Counted from the stretch's first letter, positions 27,351 to 36,201 are shown. The stretch: 64,000 bases of DNA from an uncultured Erysipelotrichaceae bacterium (GCA_947167125.1 CAMVGT010000001.1:141089-205088); one strand, 5' to 3'. Translations and numbers: made by a program. The notes: generated by a model not told the origin, from the letters alone.

Positions 27351-29752
27351 AAAAGAAATTCCTCGAACGCTTAGGAAAAGAATGGCTCTTTTTTGACGGC
27401 GGAACCGGTTCAATCCTGCAGAAAATGGGACTTCGCGGGGGCGAACTTCCCGAAACATGGAATCTGAAATATCCTGACAGAATCAAAGAATTATACAAAG
27501 GCTACCTGAACGCGGGAACCGATGTGTTCAACGCAAATACATTCGGAGCCAACCGTCTTCACTATCCGGACAATGTCACGGAAATCGTCAAAGCCGGTGT
27601 GGAACTGGCAAAAGAAGCCCGGATTGAAGCCGGCCGGGAAGACGCCTATATCACCATTGATATCGGACCGACCGGAAAACTGCTGGAACCGCTTGGAGAT
27701 CTTGGCTTTGAAGAAGCCGTGGGCATCTTTTCAGAAACTATTAATGCAGGTGCTGAAGCCGGCGCCGATCTTGTTCTGATTGAAACAATGAATGACACCT
27801 ATGAGGCAAAAGCAGCTGTGCTTGCCGCAAAGGAAAGCTGCGATCTGCCTGTATGCATTACCGTCACCTTTGATCAGAACGGCAAACTGCTGACCGGTGC
27901 ATCCGTCGAGGCGGTTGTGGCCATGCTGGAAGGACTGCGTGTGGATGCCCTGGGCGTCAACTGTTCCCTGGGTCCCCGTGAAATGGTACCGATCATTCAG
28001 AGGCTTGTATCAGCTTCTTCCATTCCTGTTATCGTCAATCCCAATGCCGGTCTGCCCATCACAAAGCACGGCATGACATATTATCCGGTACAGCCGGAAG
28101 AATTCGCCGATCTGATGGCGGAAATCGCCGGCATCGGCGTTCAGTGTGTCGGCGGATGCTGCGGAACAACTTCCGAACATATCCGTCTGATGAAAGAAGC
28201 TGTTTCCAGAAAGAAATTCAGACCGGTTCAGCCGAAGAATAAAACCGTTGTCAGTTCCTATAACCGCGCCGTTGAAATCGGGGATACATGCGCCGTGATC
28301 GGCGAGCGGATCAATCCGACCGGAAAAAAAGCCTTCAAACAGGCTTTACGTGACAACAATATCGAATACATTATTGCGGAAGGCTTAAAGCAGGAAGATG
28401 CCGGCGCCCATATCCTGGATGTCAATGTCGGCCTGCCTGAAATTGATGAACCGGCGATGATGGAAACTGTTGTCAAAAGACTGCAGGCTGTCTGCGGACT
28501 GCCGCTGCAGCTGGATTCATCCGATCCTGAAGCTCTTGAAAGAGCGATGCGGATTTATAACGGCAAGCCGATGATCAATTCGGTCAACGGCAAAGAAGAA
28601 ACCATCCGCAGCATTATGCCGCTGGTCGCTAAATACGGCGGCGTTCTGGTCGGTCTTTGTCTTGACAGGGAAATCCCGTCCACTGCTGACGGCAGAATCG
28701 CTGTCGCAAAGCGCATTCTCGATGAAGCTGCTTCCTATGGAATCGATAAAAAGGATATTGTCATTGACGGTTTATGCATGACCGTATCATCTGATCCGCA
28801 ATCCGCTTTATGCACATTGGAAACAGTCAGAAGATGCCGCGATGAGCTGCATGTCCGCTCAATTCTCGGTGTTTCCAACATTTCTTTCGGGTTGCCGCAA
28901 AGAGGCATTGTCAATGCTCACTTCCTCTCCATGGCAATGCAGAACGGATTATCGGCGGCGATCATCAATCCGAACAATGCCCAGATCATGGCAGCCTACA
29001 GAGCTTCCAATGCCCTGCTTGCCAAAGATCCAAACTGTTCTGATTACATTTCCGCTTATGCCGGAACAGCTGAAATCAATACACCTGTTTCTTCTAAACA
29101 GTCTTCTGAAACCGGACAGGTCTCTTCAGGCGTGCAGTCTCTGCACCAGTGCATTGTCCGTGGTCTTGCGTCACCTGCGGCCGATGCCGCAAGAGAAGCT
29201 TTGAAAACAGCAATTTCCCCGCTGTCTGTCATTGACGGGGAAATCATCCCTGCCCTGGATGAAGTCGGCAGAGGATTTGAAGCAGGCACAACCTTCCTGC
29301 CGCAGCTGTTAATGAGCGCGGATGCCGCAAAAGCCGCATTTGCGGTCATCAAGGAAAGCATGGCTTCTTCCCCGCAGACCATTAAAGGAAGAATCATCCT
29401 GGCAACCGTCAAAGGCGATATTCATGATATCGGTAAAAACATTGTCAAAGTCATGATGGAAAACTATGGCTATGAGGTGATTGATCTGGGCAAAGATGTC
29501 GATCCGGAAGTGATCGTCGATACAGCGATCAGAGAAAACATCAGACTGGTCGGCTTATCCGCCTTAATGACTACCACGGTTGTCTCCATGGCGGAAACAA
29601 TCAAACTGCTCAGGGAAAAGAAACCCGACACAAAGATTATTGTCGGCGGCGCTGTCCTGACCCAGGAATATGCCGATCAGATCGGGGCGGATGCCTATGG
29701 CAAAGATGCCATGGCTTCAGTCCGCTATGCCGACAGTGTATTTGAATCCTGA
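27347..29752 (+). CDS. metH: Cobalamin-dependent methionine synthase (lacking activation domain)
   Basis: 801 residues in this order: homocysteine-binding domain with zinc ligands (VNCSLGP, VGGCCGTT near residue 268); pterin-binding domain (GERINPTGKK near 320); cobalamin cap and binding domains with the cobalt-ligand motif DIHDIGKN (about residue 691). It transfers methyl from methyl-THF to homocysteine. The usual activation domain is missing and supplied by the preceding gene, so this is a split system, not a truncation. A B12-riboswitch-controlled uptake pair lies convergently downstream. Confidence 0.95.
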   Translation: MKKKFLERLGKEWLFFDGGTGSILQKMGLRGGELPETWNLKYPDRIKELYKGYLNAGTDVFNANTFGANRLHYPDNVTEIVKAGVELAKEARIEAGREDAYITIDIGPTGKLLEPLGDLGFEEAVGIFSETINAGAEAGADLVLIETMNDTYEAKAAVLAAKESCDLPVCITVTFDQNGKLLTGASVEAVVAMLEGLRVDALGVNCSLGPREMVPIIQRLVSASSIPVIVNPNAGLPITKHGMTYYPVQPEEFADLMAEIAGIGVQCVGGCCGTTSEHIRLMKEAVSRKKFRPVQPKNKTVVSSYNRAVEIGDTCAVIGERINPTGKKAFKQALRDNNIEYIIAEGLKQEDAGAHILDVNVGLPEIDEPAMMETVVKRLQAVCGLPLQLDSSDPEALERAMRIYNGKPMINSVNGKEETIRSIMPLVAKYGGVLVGLCLDREIPSTADGRIAVAKRILDEAASYGIDKKDIVIDGLCMTVSSDPQSALCTLETVRRCRDELHVRSILGVSNISFGLPQRGIVNAHFLSMAMQNGLSAAIINPNNAQIMAAYRASNALLAKDPNCSDYISAYAGTAEINTPVSSKQSSETGQVSSGVQSLHQCIVRGLASPAADAAREALKTAISPLSVIDGEIIPALDEVGRGFEAGTTFLPQLLMSADAAKAAFAVIKESMASSPQTIKGRIILATVKGDIHDIGKNIVKVMMENYGYEVIDLGKDVDPEVIVDTAIRENIRLVGLSALMTTTVVSMAETIKLLREKKPDTKIIVGGAVLTQEYADQIGADAYGKDAMASVRYADSVFES

Positions 29753-29754
29753 AA

Positions 29755-29797
29755 AAAAAACGGAATGTCCTCATGCAGGAAACATTCCGTTTTTCTT
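29755..29797. terminator. Bidirectional terminator metH / ECF S component
   Basis: ACGGAATGT and ACATTCCGT form a hairpin flanked by nine A on one side and TTTTTC on the other, so it can work in both directions. It overlaps the end of the convergent S-component gene. Confidence 0.8.
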
Positions 29798-30292
29798 ATT
29801 CAGTATGGAGAGTGCCCTGTTCAAAGGCACAAACAGCAGCAGACACAGAATGAAATTGGAAACACCGTGCACAATGTCATACGGAATTCCGGCAATCCAC
29901 CAGGAGAAGGCTGCTGCCCACCCTCCTGCGATCAGGGTCACAATTGAACAGAACGCCCCGAAGGTCAGTCCGAAAAAGCCGGAAAGAACCGCAAATACCA
30001 ACACTGACTCATTCTTCCGCACAAGATGCGTGAACAGAACAAGCAGAGGCCACATATAGAAATACACAATGGACCATGTGCCGAATCCCCAGTAGGAACA
30101 TTCAATAAACGCGAACAGCAGAACCGACGGCAATGTCATTTTCCAGCCGAACTGCTTGGTATAGACAATCACCAGCAATGTAATCAGTTCCACATTGGCG
30201 ATCGCGTTCAATGCGATTTTGGCAGCCTCCATGATGGCTGTCATAGCGGCGATATAAACAAGCGCACGGATCGAATATCCGGTCCGGGTCAT
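29771..30292 (-). CDS. ECF transporter S component, probably for cobalamin
   Basis: 173 residues with about five to six membrane segments, starting MTRTGYSIRALVYIAAMTAIMEAAK; an alanine-rich first helix is typical of ECF S components. S components bind a vitamin and dock with a shared EcfAAT module, which is not in this window. It is cotranscribed, 3 nt behind a DUF4430 protein, under a cobalamin riboswitch, which strongly suggests B12 or a precursor as substrate. Sequence alone does not set the substrate. Confidence 0.8.
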   Translation of the reverse strand: MTRTGYSIRALVYIAAMTAIMEAAKIALNAIANVELITLLVIVYTKQFGWKMTLPSVLLFAFIECSYWGFGTWSIVYFYMWPLLVLFTHLVRKNESVLVFAVLSGFFGLTFGAFCSIVTLIAGGWAAAFSWWIAGIPYDIVHGVSNFILCLLLFVPLNRALSILNKKNGMFPA

Positions 30293-30295
30293 ATT

Positions 30296-30715
30296 TTATT
30301 CTTCAGGAACGTAGACTTCGTACGCAAAACGGTATGTATCGCCGTCCGTGACAGGCTGCGCATCCGCGCCGTACTGACCGTATTCACCGTTTACATAGAT
30401 GGACCAGTAGGCTCCGTCTTTTTCATAATCCGGTGTCAGACCGTTGATGGAAATAATATATAAGCCGTATTCAGACGTGCTTCCTTCATATGTGAAGTCA
30501 CCGTCCTTTTTCATTTCATCCATCAGTTCGCTCAGGAATTCGGCGTCTGTTTTTTCGGAATAGGTTTTTGTCTCACCCTGATCATCCACAACTTCAACTG
30601 TGACGGATTTGGAACCGGCTTGCGGTTTGGGCCCGAATGCCTTATAGAGGCCGAACATCAGCAATGCGGCGACAATAAGACCGAGCACCCAGGTTAATGT
30701 CTTTTTGTTTTTCAT
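30296..30715 (-). CDS. Membrane-anchored DUF4430 protein, probable cobalamin-binding partner
   Basis: 139 residues; GAGGAGGG precedes the chosen ATG at 30715. One N-terminal membrane anchor (about residues 7-26, no lipobox Cys) is followed by a DUF4430-like domain (about 38-138; GLYIISINGL, WSIYVNGEYG). DUF4430 is related to the beta domain of intrinsic factor/transcobalamin, which binds B12. With the riboswitch and the S-component gene downstream, a surface B12-capture role is a reasonable inference. Confidence 0.78.
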   Translation of the reverse strand: MKNKKTLTWVLGLIVAALLMFGLYKAFGPKPQAGSKSVTVEVVDDQGETKTYSEKTDAEFLSELMDEMKKDGDFTYEGSTSEYGLYIISINGLTPDYEKDGAYWSIYVNGEYGQYGADAQPVTDGDTYRFAYEVYVPEE

Positions 30716-30733
30716 GAATCTTCCCTCCTCATC

Positions 30734-30763
30734 AAACAAAAAAGCTCTCAGGATCCCAAGAGC
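30734..30763 (-). terminator. Expression-platform terminator of the B12 riboswitch
   Basis: On the minus strand GCTCT(TGGGATCCTG)AGAGC is followed by TTTTTTGTTT, between the riboswitch aptamer and the DUF4430 start. Confidence 0.8.
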
Positions 30764-30834
30764 ATCAGAAAGGCACGCATAAAAAACAGTTTTAAACTGT
30801 ATACGCGGACACATAACGTGCAGTCAGGATCTCG

Positions 30835-30990
30835 TGACTATCGCACAGTCCCAGGCAGGTCTCCCGGCTTGCGGAGCATTGTGAACTGCCGCCTTCTCAG
30901 TTTCCCAATGGCATCATGGCGTTCACCCTCCGGTTACGGTGACGAGTTCGTACAGGATTTTCACCTGTTTCCCTTTTCACTGCGCCGATC
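30835..30990 (-). ncRNA. Cobalamin riboswitch
   Basis: On the minus strand the conserved parts occur in order: AAAGGGAA, GGTGAAAATCC, CTCGTCACCGTAA, GCCATTGGGAAACTGAGAAGGCGG (B12 box region) and GCCGGGAGACCTGCCTGG. A terminator follows. Together these match the cobalamin aptamer well. Binding of adenosyl- or methylcobalamin should switch off the DUF4430 and S-component genes. Confidence 0.9.
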
Positions 30991-31083
30991 ATTTCCATGA
31001 TCCGCAGCACCTGAAACTATCCGTATTGATCTGTACAGCATACTGCTGCAGATCTATTTTCCCATTTCCTTACAGGATCTGTA

Positions 31084-31110
31084 AAGAAAAAGGAGACATA
31101 TCTGTCTCCC
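31084..31110 (-). terminator. Terminator of the PurF-like gene
   Basis: On the minus strand GGAGACA...TGTCTCC is followed by TTTTTC. Confidence 0.75.
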
Positions 31111-31120
31111 TGTATATGGA

Positions 31121-32536
31121 TTATTCCTTGCCGTTCCAGCAATAGGTGCAGAGGTTTTCTTCCGGAATTCCCACTGCCTTGACCATGTCGTCCATGCGGT
31201 TGAATTTCAATGAGGAGAAATTCATCTGCGCGCACATGCGGTCAAGCATCTTGTGGTAGCGGTCGCTGTCCGGATTGCAGTAATCTTCCAGGATATCCCG
31301 TTCCACCTTTTCGCCTTCTTCTTCCGCGATGATGCGTCTTGCGATCAGTTCCATGTCACTGGTTGATCTGGAGAAGTTGATATATTTGCAGCCGAACATA
31401 ATCGGCGGGCATGCCGGACGGACATGAACTTCCTTCGCGCCGCTTTCATAAAGGAACTGGGTTGTCTCACGCAGCTGAGTGCCTCTGACGATGGAGTCAT
31501 CGATCAAAAGCAGTCTCTGGTTTTCAATCAGTTCATGAACAGGAATCAGCTTCATCTTCGCGATGAGATCCCTCTTTGTCTGCATGGTCGGCATAAAGGA
31601 ACGCGGCCATGTCGGTGTGTATTTGATAAACGGTCTGGAATGCGGCACATGCGATTCATTCGCATAGCCGATCGCATGGCCGAGACCTGAGTCAGGAACG
31701 CCGGCGACTGTGTCAATATCTTCAATCGTCAGGCCGTCTCTTCTTGCCATATATTTGCCGCAGTTGTAGCGCATCGCTTCAACATTGACGCCTTCATATT
31801 TGCTGGGCGGATAGCCGTAGTAAGTCCACAGGAAGGTGCAGATCCGCATCTTCTTTCCCGGTGCCGCCAAAACAGTAACGCTTTCCGGTGTAATGACATC
31901 AATTTCACCCGGACCCAGTTCTTTATAATCCTGATAGCCCAGTTTCAGATATGCGAAGGATTCGAATGTGGCGCAATAGCCTTCTTCCTTCCTGCCGATC
32001 AGAATCGGTGTTCTGCCCAGTCTGTCTCTTGCGCAGTAGATGCCTTTCGGTGTCAGCAGGAGGATGGACATTGAGCCATCGATCACTGACTGCGCATAGC
32101 GGATTCCTTCCACAAGGTTGTCCTGCTGGTTGATCAAAGCAGCGACAAGCTCTGTCTTGTTGATTTCACCGCCGCTCATTTCCATGAAATGTGTGCGTGA
32201 ATTGCCGAAGATCTTTTCGACAATTTCATCCGTGTTGTTCACCTTGCCGACAGTTGTAATCGCATAGGTGCCGTGATGCGAACGGACAATCAGCGGCTGC
32301 GGATCATAGTCGGAAATACATCCGATTCCCATATAGCCGAACATATCCGCCACATCAGAATCAAACTTGGTTCTGAACGGAGAATTCTCAATATTGTGAA
32401 TTGCACGATTGAAACCGTTCATGCCGTATACCGCAAGCCCGGCTCTTCTCGTTCCCAGATGTGAATGGTAGTCAGTGCCGTAAAACAGGTCGAAGACACA
32501 GTCTTCTTTCAGTGCTGCCGCAAAGAATCCGCCCAT
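31121..32536 (-). CDS. PurF-like amidophosphoribosyltransferase lacking the N-terminal nucleophile
   Basis: 471 residues. Fold order matches PurF: an Ntn-type glutaminase domain, then a phosphoribosyltransferase domain with the PRPP loop LLIDDSIVRGTQ (about residue 350). Iron-sulfur-type cysteines (ICTFLW, MFGCKY, CTYC at the C-terminus) are kept. However, PurF needs Cys at position 2 (mature residue 1) and this protein begins MGGFFAAALKEDC, with Gly there. Glutamine hydrolysis by the usual mechanism is not expected, so it may use ammonia or do something else. AAAGGATGA precedes the ATG. It stands alone, with no pur genes nearby. Confidence 0.8.
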   Translation of the reverse strand: MGGFFAAALKEDCVFDLFYGTDYHSHLGTRRAGLAVYGMNGFNRAIHNIENSPFRTKFDSDVADMFGYMGIGCISDYDPQPLIVRSHHGTYAITTVGKVNNTDEIVEKIFGNSRTHFMEMSGGEINKTELVAALINQQDNLVEGIRYAQSVIDGSMSILLLTPKGIYCARDRLGRTPILIGRKEEGYCATFESFAYLKLGYQDYKELGPGEIDVITPESVTVLAAPGKKMRICTFLWTYYGYPPSKYEGVNVEAMRYNCGKYMARRDGLTIEDIDTVAGVPDSGLGHAIGYANESHVPHSRPFIKYTPTWPRSFMPTMQTKRDLIAKMKLIPVHELIENQRLLLIDDSIVRGTQLRETTQFLYESGAKEVHVRPACPPIMFGCKYINFSRSTSDMELIARRIIAEEEGEKVERDILEDYCNPDSDRYHKMLDRMCAQMNFSSLKFNRMDDMVKAVGIPEENLCTYCWNGKE

Positions 32537-32552
32537 AAGTCATCCTTTCATC

Positions 32553-32585
32553 TACTGAAGTTTCAGTATTAACCCACGCATTATA
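32553..32585 (-). promoter_or_regulatory. Extended -10 promoter and inverted repeat of the PurF-like gene
   Basis: On the minus strand TGCTATAAT (-10 at 32580-32585) has no clear -35 element. The inverted repeat TACTGAA-NN-TTCAGTA (32553-32568) falls at about +5 to +20, between promoter and ribosome binding site, a position typical of a repressor operator. The regulator is unknown. Confidence 0.45.
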
Positions 32586-32975
32586 GCATGTGATTTTCAA
32601 ATGTACACCGTTAAACCTGATTTCTTTGGCACATGCCCGCATGCAAGGACAAAAGGACGGAATACCGGATGCTGAATTCATGCAGGTTTTCGTATCCGGA
32701 TACTGCTGACAATACCCTCACATACAGGCTCACACCGCCATTGTCAGAAGTTTTTACACAGCTTTCATAGTTTTTCAGATACCGGTATGACTGCAATCAG
32801 CCGGAACACGAATCCTTTCGGATTCACGCAGTAATATACTTTAAAGAAACACAGTAAATCGCCGGATACGCAGTCATCTGCAATTTTGCGTTATAAATGT
32901 CAAGTGTTACTTTGAGTAAAAACATGCCTTTCGGCCCAAAGCTCTTTTAGATCATGATGATCTTTTTTCGAATGA
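32586..32975. other. Intergenic region without recognised gene
   Basis: About 390 nt with no supported coding frame on either strand. On the plus strand AGATCA-TGA-TGATCT followed by six T (32949-32968) looks like an intrinsic terminator, although no plus-strand gene precedes it. On the minus strand GCC-GAAA-GGC with a T run lies near 32920-32940 and may serve the lipoprotein gene. No known riboswitch pattern was seen. Confidence 0.4.
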
Positions 32976-33509
32976 CTATTCCGCTTTCACACTGTTCAGA
33001 ACAATATCTGCCGCTTTGACAAGCTCTTCATCTCCCCACTTCTCTCCCATTTTCAGAAGAACCAGATCCGGAAGATTTTCCATATGCATGACCGTAAATT
33101 CCCAGGAATCATCACCGCTGTATCCGTACTGCCCATCTTCATAATATCCCTGGAATGTCTCAATTCCGTTGACCGGTTTATTTCTTGAAACCAGACCGGT
33201 TCCGCAGACTCCAAATAATTCATCGAAAAATATATGCAGAACGGTTTCCGGACTTTCTTTATAAGAAAGTACAATTCTTTCTCCCTCTATTTTCGCATCA
33301 AAGATTTCCGGCAGAAGGAATGTGACCATTCCTTCTGACAGTACATAGGATTGTTCTTCTGCAGGTACTGTTTCAGGTTCTTCAGGAATCACTGTTTCTT
33401 CAGATACCGGTTCTGTCTCATCCGCATGAACGGTTTTTTTATCGGTGCATCCTGCGGATAAAACCATCAGGAATGCCAGACTGATCAGCCATAGTTTCTT
33501 CTGCTTCAT
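32976..33509 (-). CDS. Lipoprotein of unknown function
   Basis: 177 residues. The signal peptide MKQKKLWLISLAFLMVLSAGC ends in a lipobox (LSAGC), so it is lipid-anchored outside the membrane. Residues about 25-55 are acidic and Pro/Glu-rich, a likely disordered spacer, followed by a compact domain containing the segment GYYEDGQYGYSGDDSWEF. It lies 11 nt downstream of the sigma/peptidase gene pair and is probably part of that operon. Confidence 0.75.
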   Translation of the reverse strand: MKQKKLWLISLAFLMVLSAGCTDKKTVHADETEPVSEETVIPEEPETVPAEEQSYVLSEGMVTFLLPEIFDAKIEGERIVLSYKESPETVLHIFFDELFGVCGTGLVSRNKPVNGIETFQGYYEDGQYGYSGDDSWEFTVMHMENLPDLVLLKMGEKWGDEELVKAADIVLNSVKAE

Positions 33510-33520
33510 TTTCTTTCACC

Positions 33521-35503
33521 TCACCAGATATAAGACGGTTCATAACTGCTGTAAATGGACTGATAAAGCGTGTAGGAGTCAAATGTGCTGTATCCGCCGC
33601 CGTCCGTTCCTTCAAAATACGGATCAACGGTATAGAAGATGAGACCGTCAGCTGTTTCCTGATAGCCGTATACAACGATGTTGTGATTTTCCCCGCCGGC
33701 ACCGGAATAGAGATATGAAGTCCAGATCTGTACGATGGACGGATAGCCGTCATCGATATTCCGCTTCATTCTTGTGACAAACTGATCATATTCGCTCTGT
33801 ACAAACACACCCGATGTCGGCTGTACCCGATAGCCGCCGTCATAGATCGAAGTAGGCTGGCCGCCGAACAGGTATTCGCTGAGAACCCTTGCGACATCGG
33901 TATCATATGTTCCTCTGATGCCGTCCTCACGTACGCCTGGAGCGTATGTATTCAGTTCTGCCGCAAGAGAATTCTGATCCTTTGAGATTCCGAAATGATC
34001 CAGAATCATCTGGGTGCAGGCAACTGCGCAGTACCAGGATGTTTCCTGCTTTCTTCTGCTGATGAAAACATAATTGGACGCATAGGATGCTGAAGGATCT
34101 TCCGAAGGTTCGGGAACTTCCGGATCCGGCTGAGCGGTCTGTTCCGGTTCCGGCTTGGATTCCGGCTCCGGCACTGCTGTTTCCGCAGGCTCTTTGGGAT
34201 CAGCGGTTTCCTGCGGGTCTTCTGTCTGAGCAGGCTCAGGCTTTGCGGGATCTTTTTCTTTCCATGTGATAAAGGAAGGATCGACTGCCGGCACATAGCA
34301 GACCGCATATGTGCACAATCCCGGCAATCCCGGCAGATCAGCCGTCTGATCTGTGATATCAATGATCAGTTTCCAGTAAGGAATCTGGTATTCCAGACTG
34401 TGGAAATCTTCATAGGCTATCTGCGCATCTGCGATCTGATCCGCATTCCATTCATCCGGCAGCTTTCCGATGAAGTTTCCTTCTTTCAGCTGTTCAAACG
34501 CTTCTTCTTTGGAAATCAAAGGATAATTTCCGATCTTTTCCGCTGCCGCGAGTGAATCATAGATCCGGATCATGCCGATTTCGGAAGGATATTCCCACTG
34601 ACCGGCAAACTGAATGCGGCGGTATGCATAATTCAGCAATGTTTCTTCATCGCTTCTGCCTTCCGCATATATGTAATAGCTGTTATGCCCGACGCCTTCA
34701 TATGAATAATTGCGGCTGACATCGATCAGTCCTTCACTGCCTTTGAGCAGACTGCTGTATTCATTTTTCATCCATTGAGCTGCTGTCAATGCGGCTTCTG
34801 CACTGACATCACTCAGACTGGCCGCATCCATGTCCGCAAATTCTGAAATCTGTTTTCCATAACCCGGGTTATAGAAGAATGTGACGTCTCCGTATCCGTT
34901 GGCAGAAACCGAAGCTTCTTCACATTCCGCTGTCATGAAGACAGGCATTTCTGATGGAATTCCCGGCGTTCTGTTATCGCCGGCATAAGTCACCTCAAAG
35001 CCATCCGGTTTCAGGCCGAGCAATTCAGCCGCATCCGTCAGCTGCTTTCTGATTTCTTCTTCACTCAATCCCCATGCTTCACCAGCTGAATGGGCAGGCC
35101 GCTTATAAACCGGAAGATCTTCCAGCTTCATTTCTTCTGTCCATGGGTTGTAATCTGTTTCTTTTGTATAATCCGGATACATAACCCATGCAAGTCCCCC
35201 GCCGCCCACTGACGGCTTACGGGTAAGTGTGATCACCGGCAGATCTGAATAATCCTTTTTCGGATCAATTTCCTGCGGTGCAGGTGTCACATCAATTGCC
35301 TGTTCTGATTCAGACGGTGCAGGTTTCTGTACAATCATAATTCCGGCAATCACTGCCGCAAGCGCACCGATTCCTGCCGCAGTTCTCGTCCAGACTGCTT
35401 TTCTTTTCTTCTGTGACTGATAGTTTCTGCGTGCCTGATCAGCAGCTTCCACCATCGTCTCATCCGCTTCATTCAAAGCGTCAATCAGATCTTCCTTTTT
35501 CAT
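33521..35503 (-). CDS. Membrane anti-sigma-like protein with extracellular C39-type peptidase domain
   Basis: 660 residues. The short cytoplasmic N-terminus (MKKEDLIDALNEADETMVEAADQ...) resembles anti-sigma tails of ECF partners. One membrane segment lies at about residues 40-60. The extracellular part has a beta-rich region, then a long Pro/Glu/Thr linker (about 425-480), then a C-terminal papain-fold domain with Cys in ETSWYCAVACTQMILDHFG (about 503) and His in GGENHNIVVYGY (about 610), as in C39-like peptidases. It overlaps the sigma gene by 4 nt. Inference: a signal- or peptide-processing receptor controlling the sigma factor. The anti-sigma role is from position and topology, not a clear zinc motif. 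Confidence 0.75.
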   Translation of the reverse strand: MKKEDLIDALNEADETMVEAADQARRNYQSQKKRKAVWTRTAAGIGALAAVIAGIMIVQKPAPSESEQAIDVTPAPQEIDPKKDYSDLPVITLTRKPSVGGGGLAWVMYPDYTKETDYNPWTEEMKLEDLPVYKRPAHSAGEAWGLSEEEIRKQLTDAAELLGLKPDGFEVTYAGDNRTPGIPSEMPVFMTAECEEASVSANGYGDVTFFYNPGYGKQISEFADMDAASLSDVSAEAALTAAQWMKNEYSSLLKGSEGLIDVSRNYSYEGVGHNSYYIYAEGRSDEETLLNYAYRRIQFAGQWEYPSEIGMIRIYDSLAAAEKIGNYPLISKEEAFEQLKEGNFIGKLPDEWNADQIADAQIAYEDFHSLEYQIPYWKLIIDITDQTADLPGLPGLCTYAVCYVPAVDPSFITWKEKDPAKPEPAQTEDPQETADPKEPAETAVPEPESKPEPEQTAQPDPEVPEPSEDPSASYASNYVFISRRKQETSWYCAVACTQMILDHFGISKDQNSLAAELNTYAPGVREDGIRGTYDTDVARVLSEYLFGGQPTSIYDGGYRVQPTSGVFVQSEYDQFVTRMKRNIDDGYPSIVQIWTSYLYSGAGGENHNIVVYGYQETADGLIFYTVDPYFEGTDGGGYSTFDSYTLYQSIYSSYEPSYIW

Positions 35504-36057
35504 GATAAGAAGCCCTCCTGTTCCAGGTATTCCTTCAGAGCAGCACGCATGCGGAAGAGTTTGGTTTTCGCTCCGCTCTCACTGAACCCGCAGGCTCCGG
35601 CTGCTTCTTTCAGTGAATCAAAGAAGAAGTAGCGGCAGAGGAACAGATTTCTTTCCTGTTCGCTGTATCTCTGCAGGAACTGATTCAGCGCGTCTTTCAG
35701 AATTGAAAGTTCGTATTCTTTCTGCGCGCTTTTCTCACCGATGCATTCACCGATTTCCTCGAGAGAAACAGCATACTGCGAAGCTCCGCGCTTTTTTCTG
35801 GTGTTAAAGCGGATCCGGTCAATCGAAAGTGATCTTACAATCCTGCAGAGCCATGCACGGAACAGATTCGGTCTTTCCGGCGGAATCTGATTCCAGGTTT
35901 TCAGATAGGTGTCATTGACAGCTTCCCTGCTGTCTTCTTCATCCGCAGTGATATTGTAAGAAACAGCCTTCAGGTACTTTCCGTATTTTCTGTCCGTCTC
36001 CGCGATCGCGTTTTCTTCACGCCGCCAGTACATTTCAATAATCTCTGTATCTTCCAT
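35500..36057 (-). CDS. ECF-type RNA polymerase sigma factor
   Basis: 185 residues; the start at 36057 has GGAG 7 nt upstream. Region 2 (about 15-80) includes AVNDTYLKTWNQIPPERPNLFRAWLCRIVRSLSIDRIR; region 4 (about 125-175) includes RNLFLCRYFFFDSLKEAAGACGFSESGAKTKLFRMRAALKEYL. No anti-sigma domain in the chain. It overlaps the membrane peptidase-like gene by 4 nt, so that protein is its likely controller. Targets unknown. Confidence 0.88.
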   Translation of the reverse strand: MEDTEIIEMYWRREENAIAETDRKYGKYLKAVSYNITADEEDSREAVNDTYLKTWNQIPPERPNLFRAWLCRIVRSLSIDRIRFNTRKKRGASQYAVSLEEIGECIGEKSAQKEYELSILKDALNQFLQRYSEQERNLFLCRYFFFDSLKEAAGACGFSESGAKTKLFRMRAALKEYLEQEGFLS

Positions 36058-36201
36058 GTCCGCTCTCCTTTCATCCAATAAGACGGCAGAATACCCCTGT
36101 CGGTTTCACTTTTCATCAATTTCATTATATTTCTTTTTTCCTGTAAGATTCATCGCTGCCCATATGCATCATCAAAAGCCATATGCATTTTCCCCGAAAA
36201 T

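Noticed and set aside
27347..29752. metH as a truncated or broken gene
   Set aside because: The missing activation domain is encoded by the preceding gene, so the system is split, not damaged.
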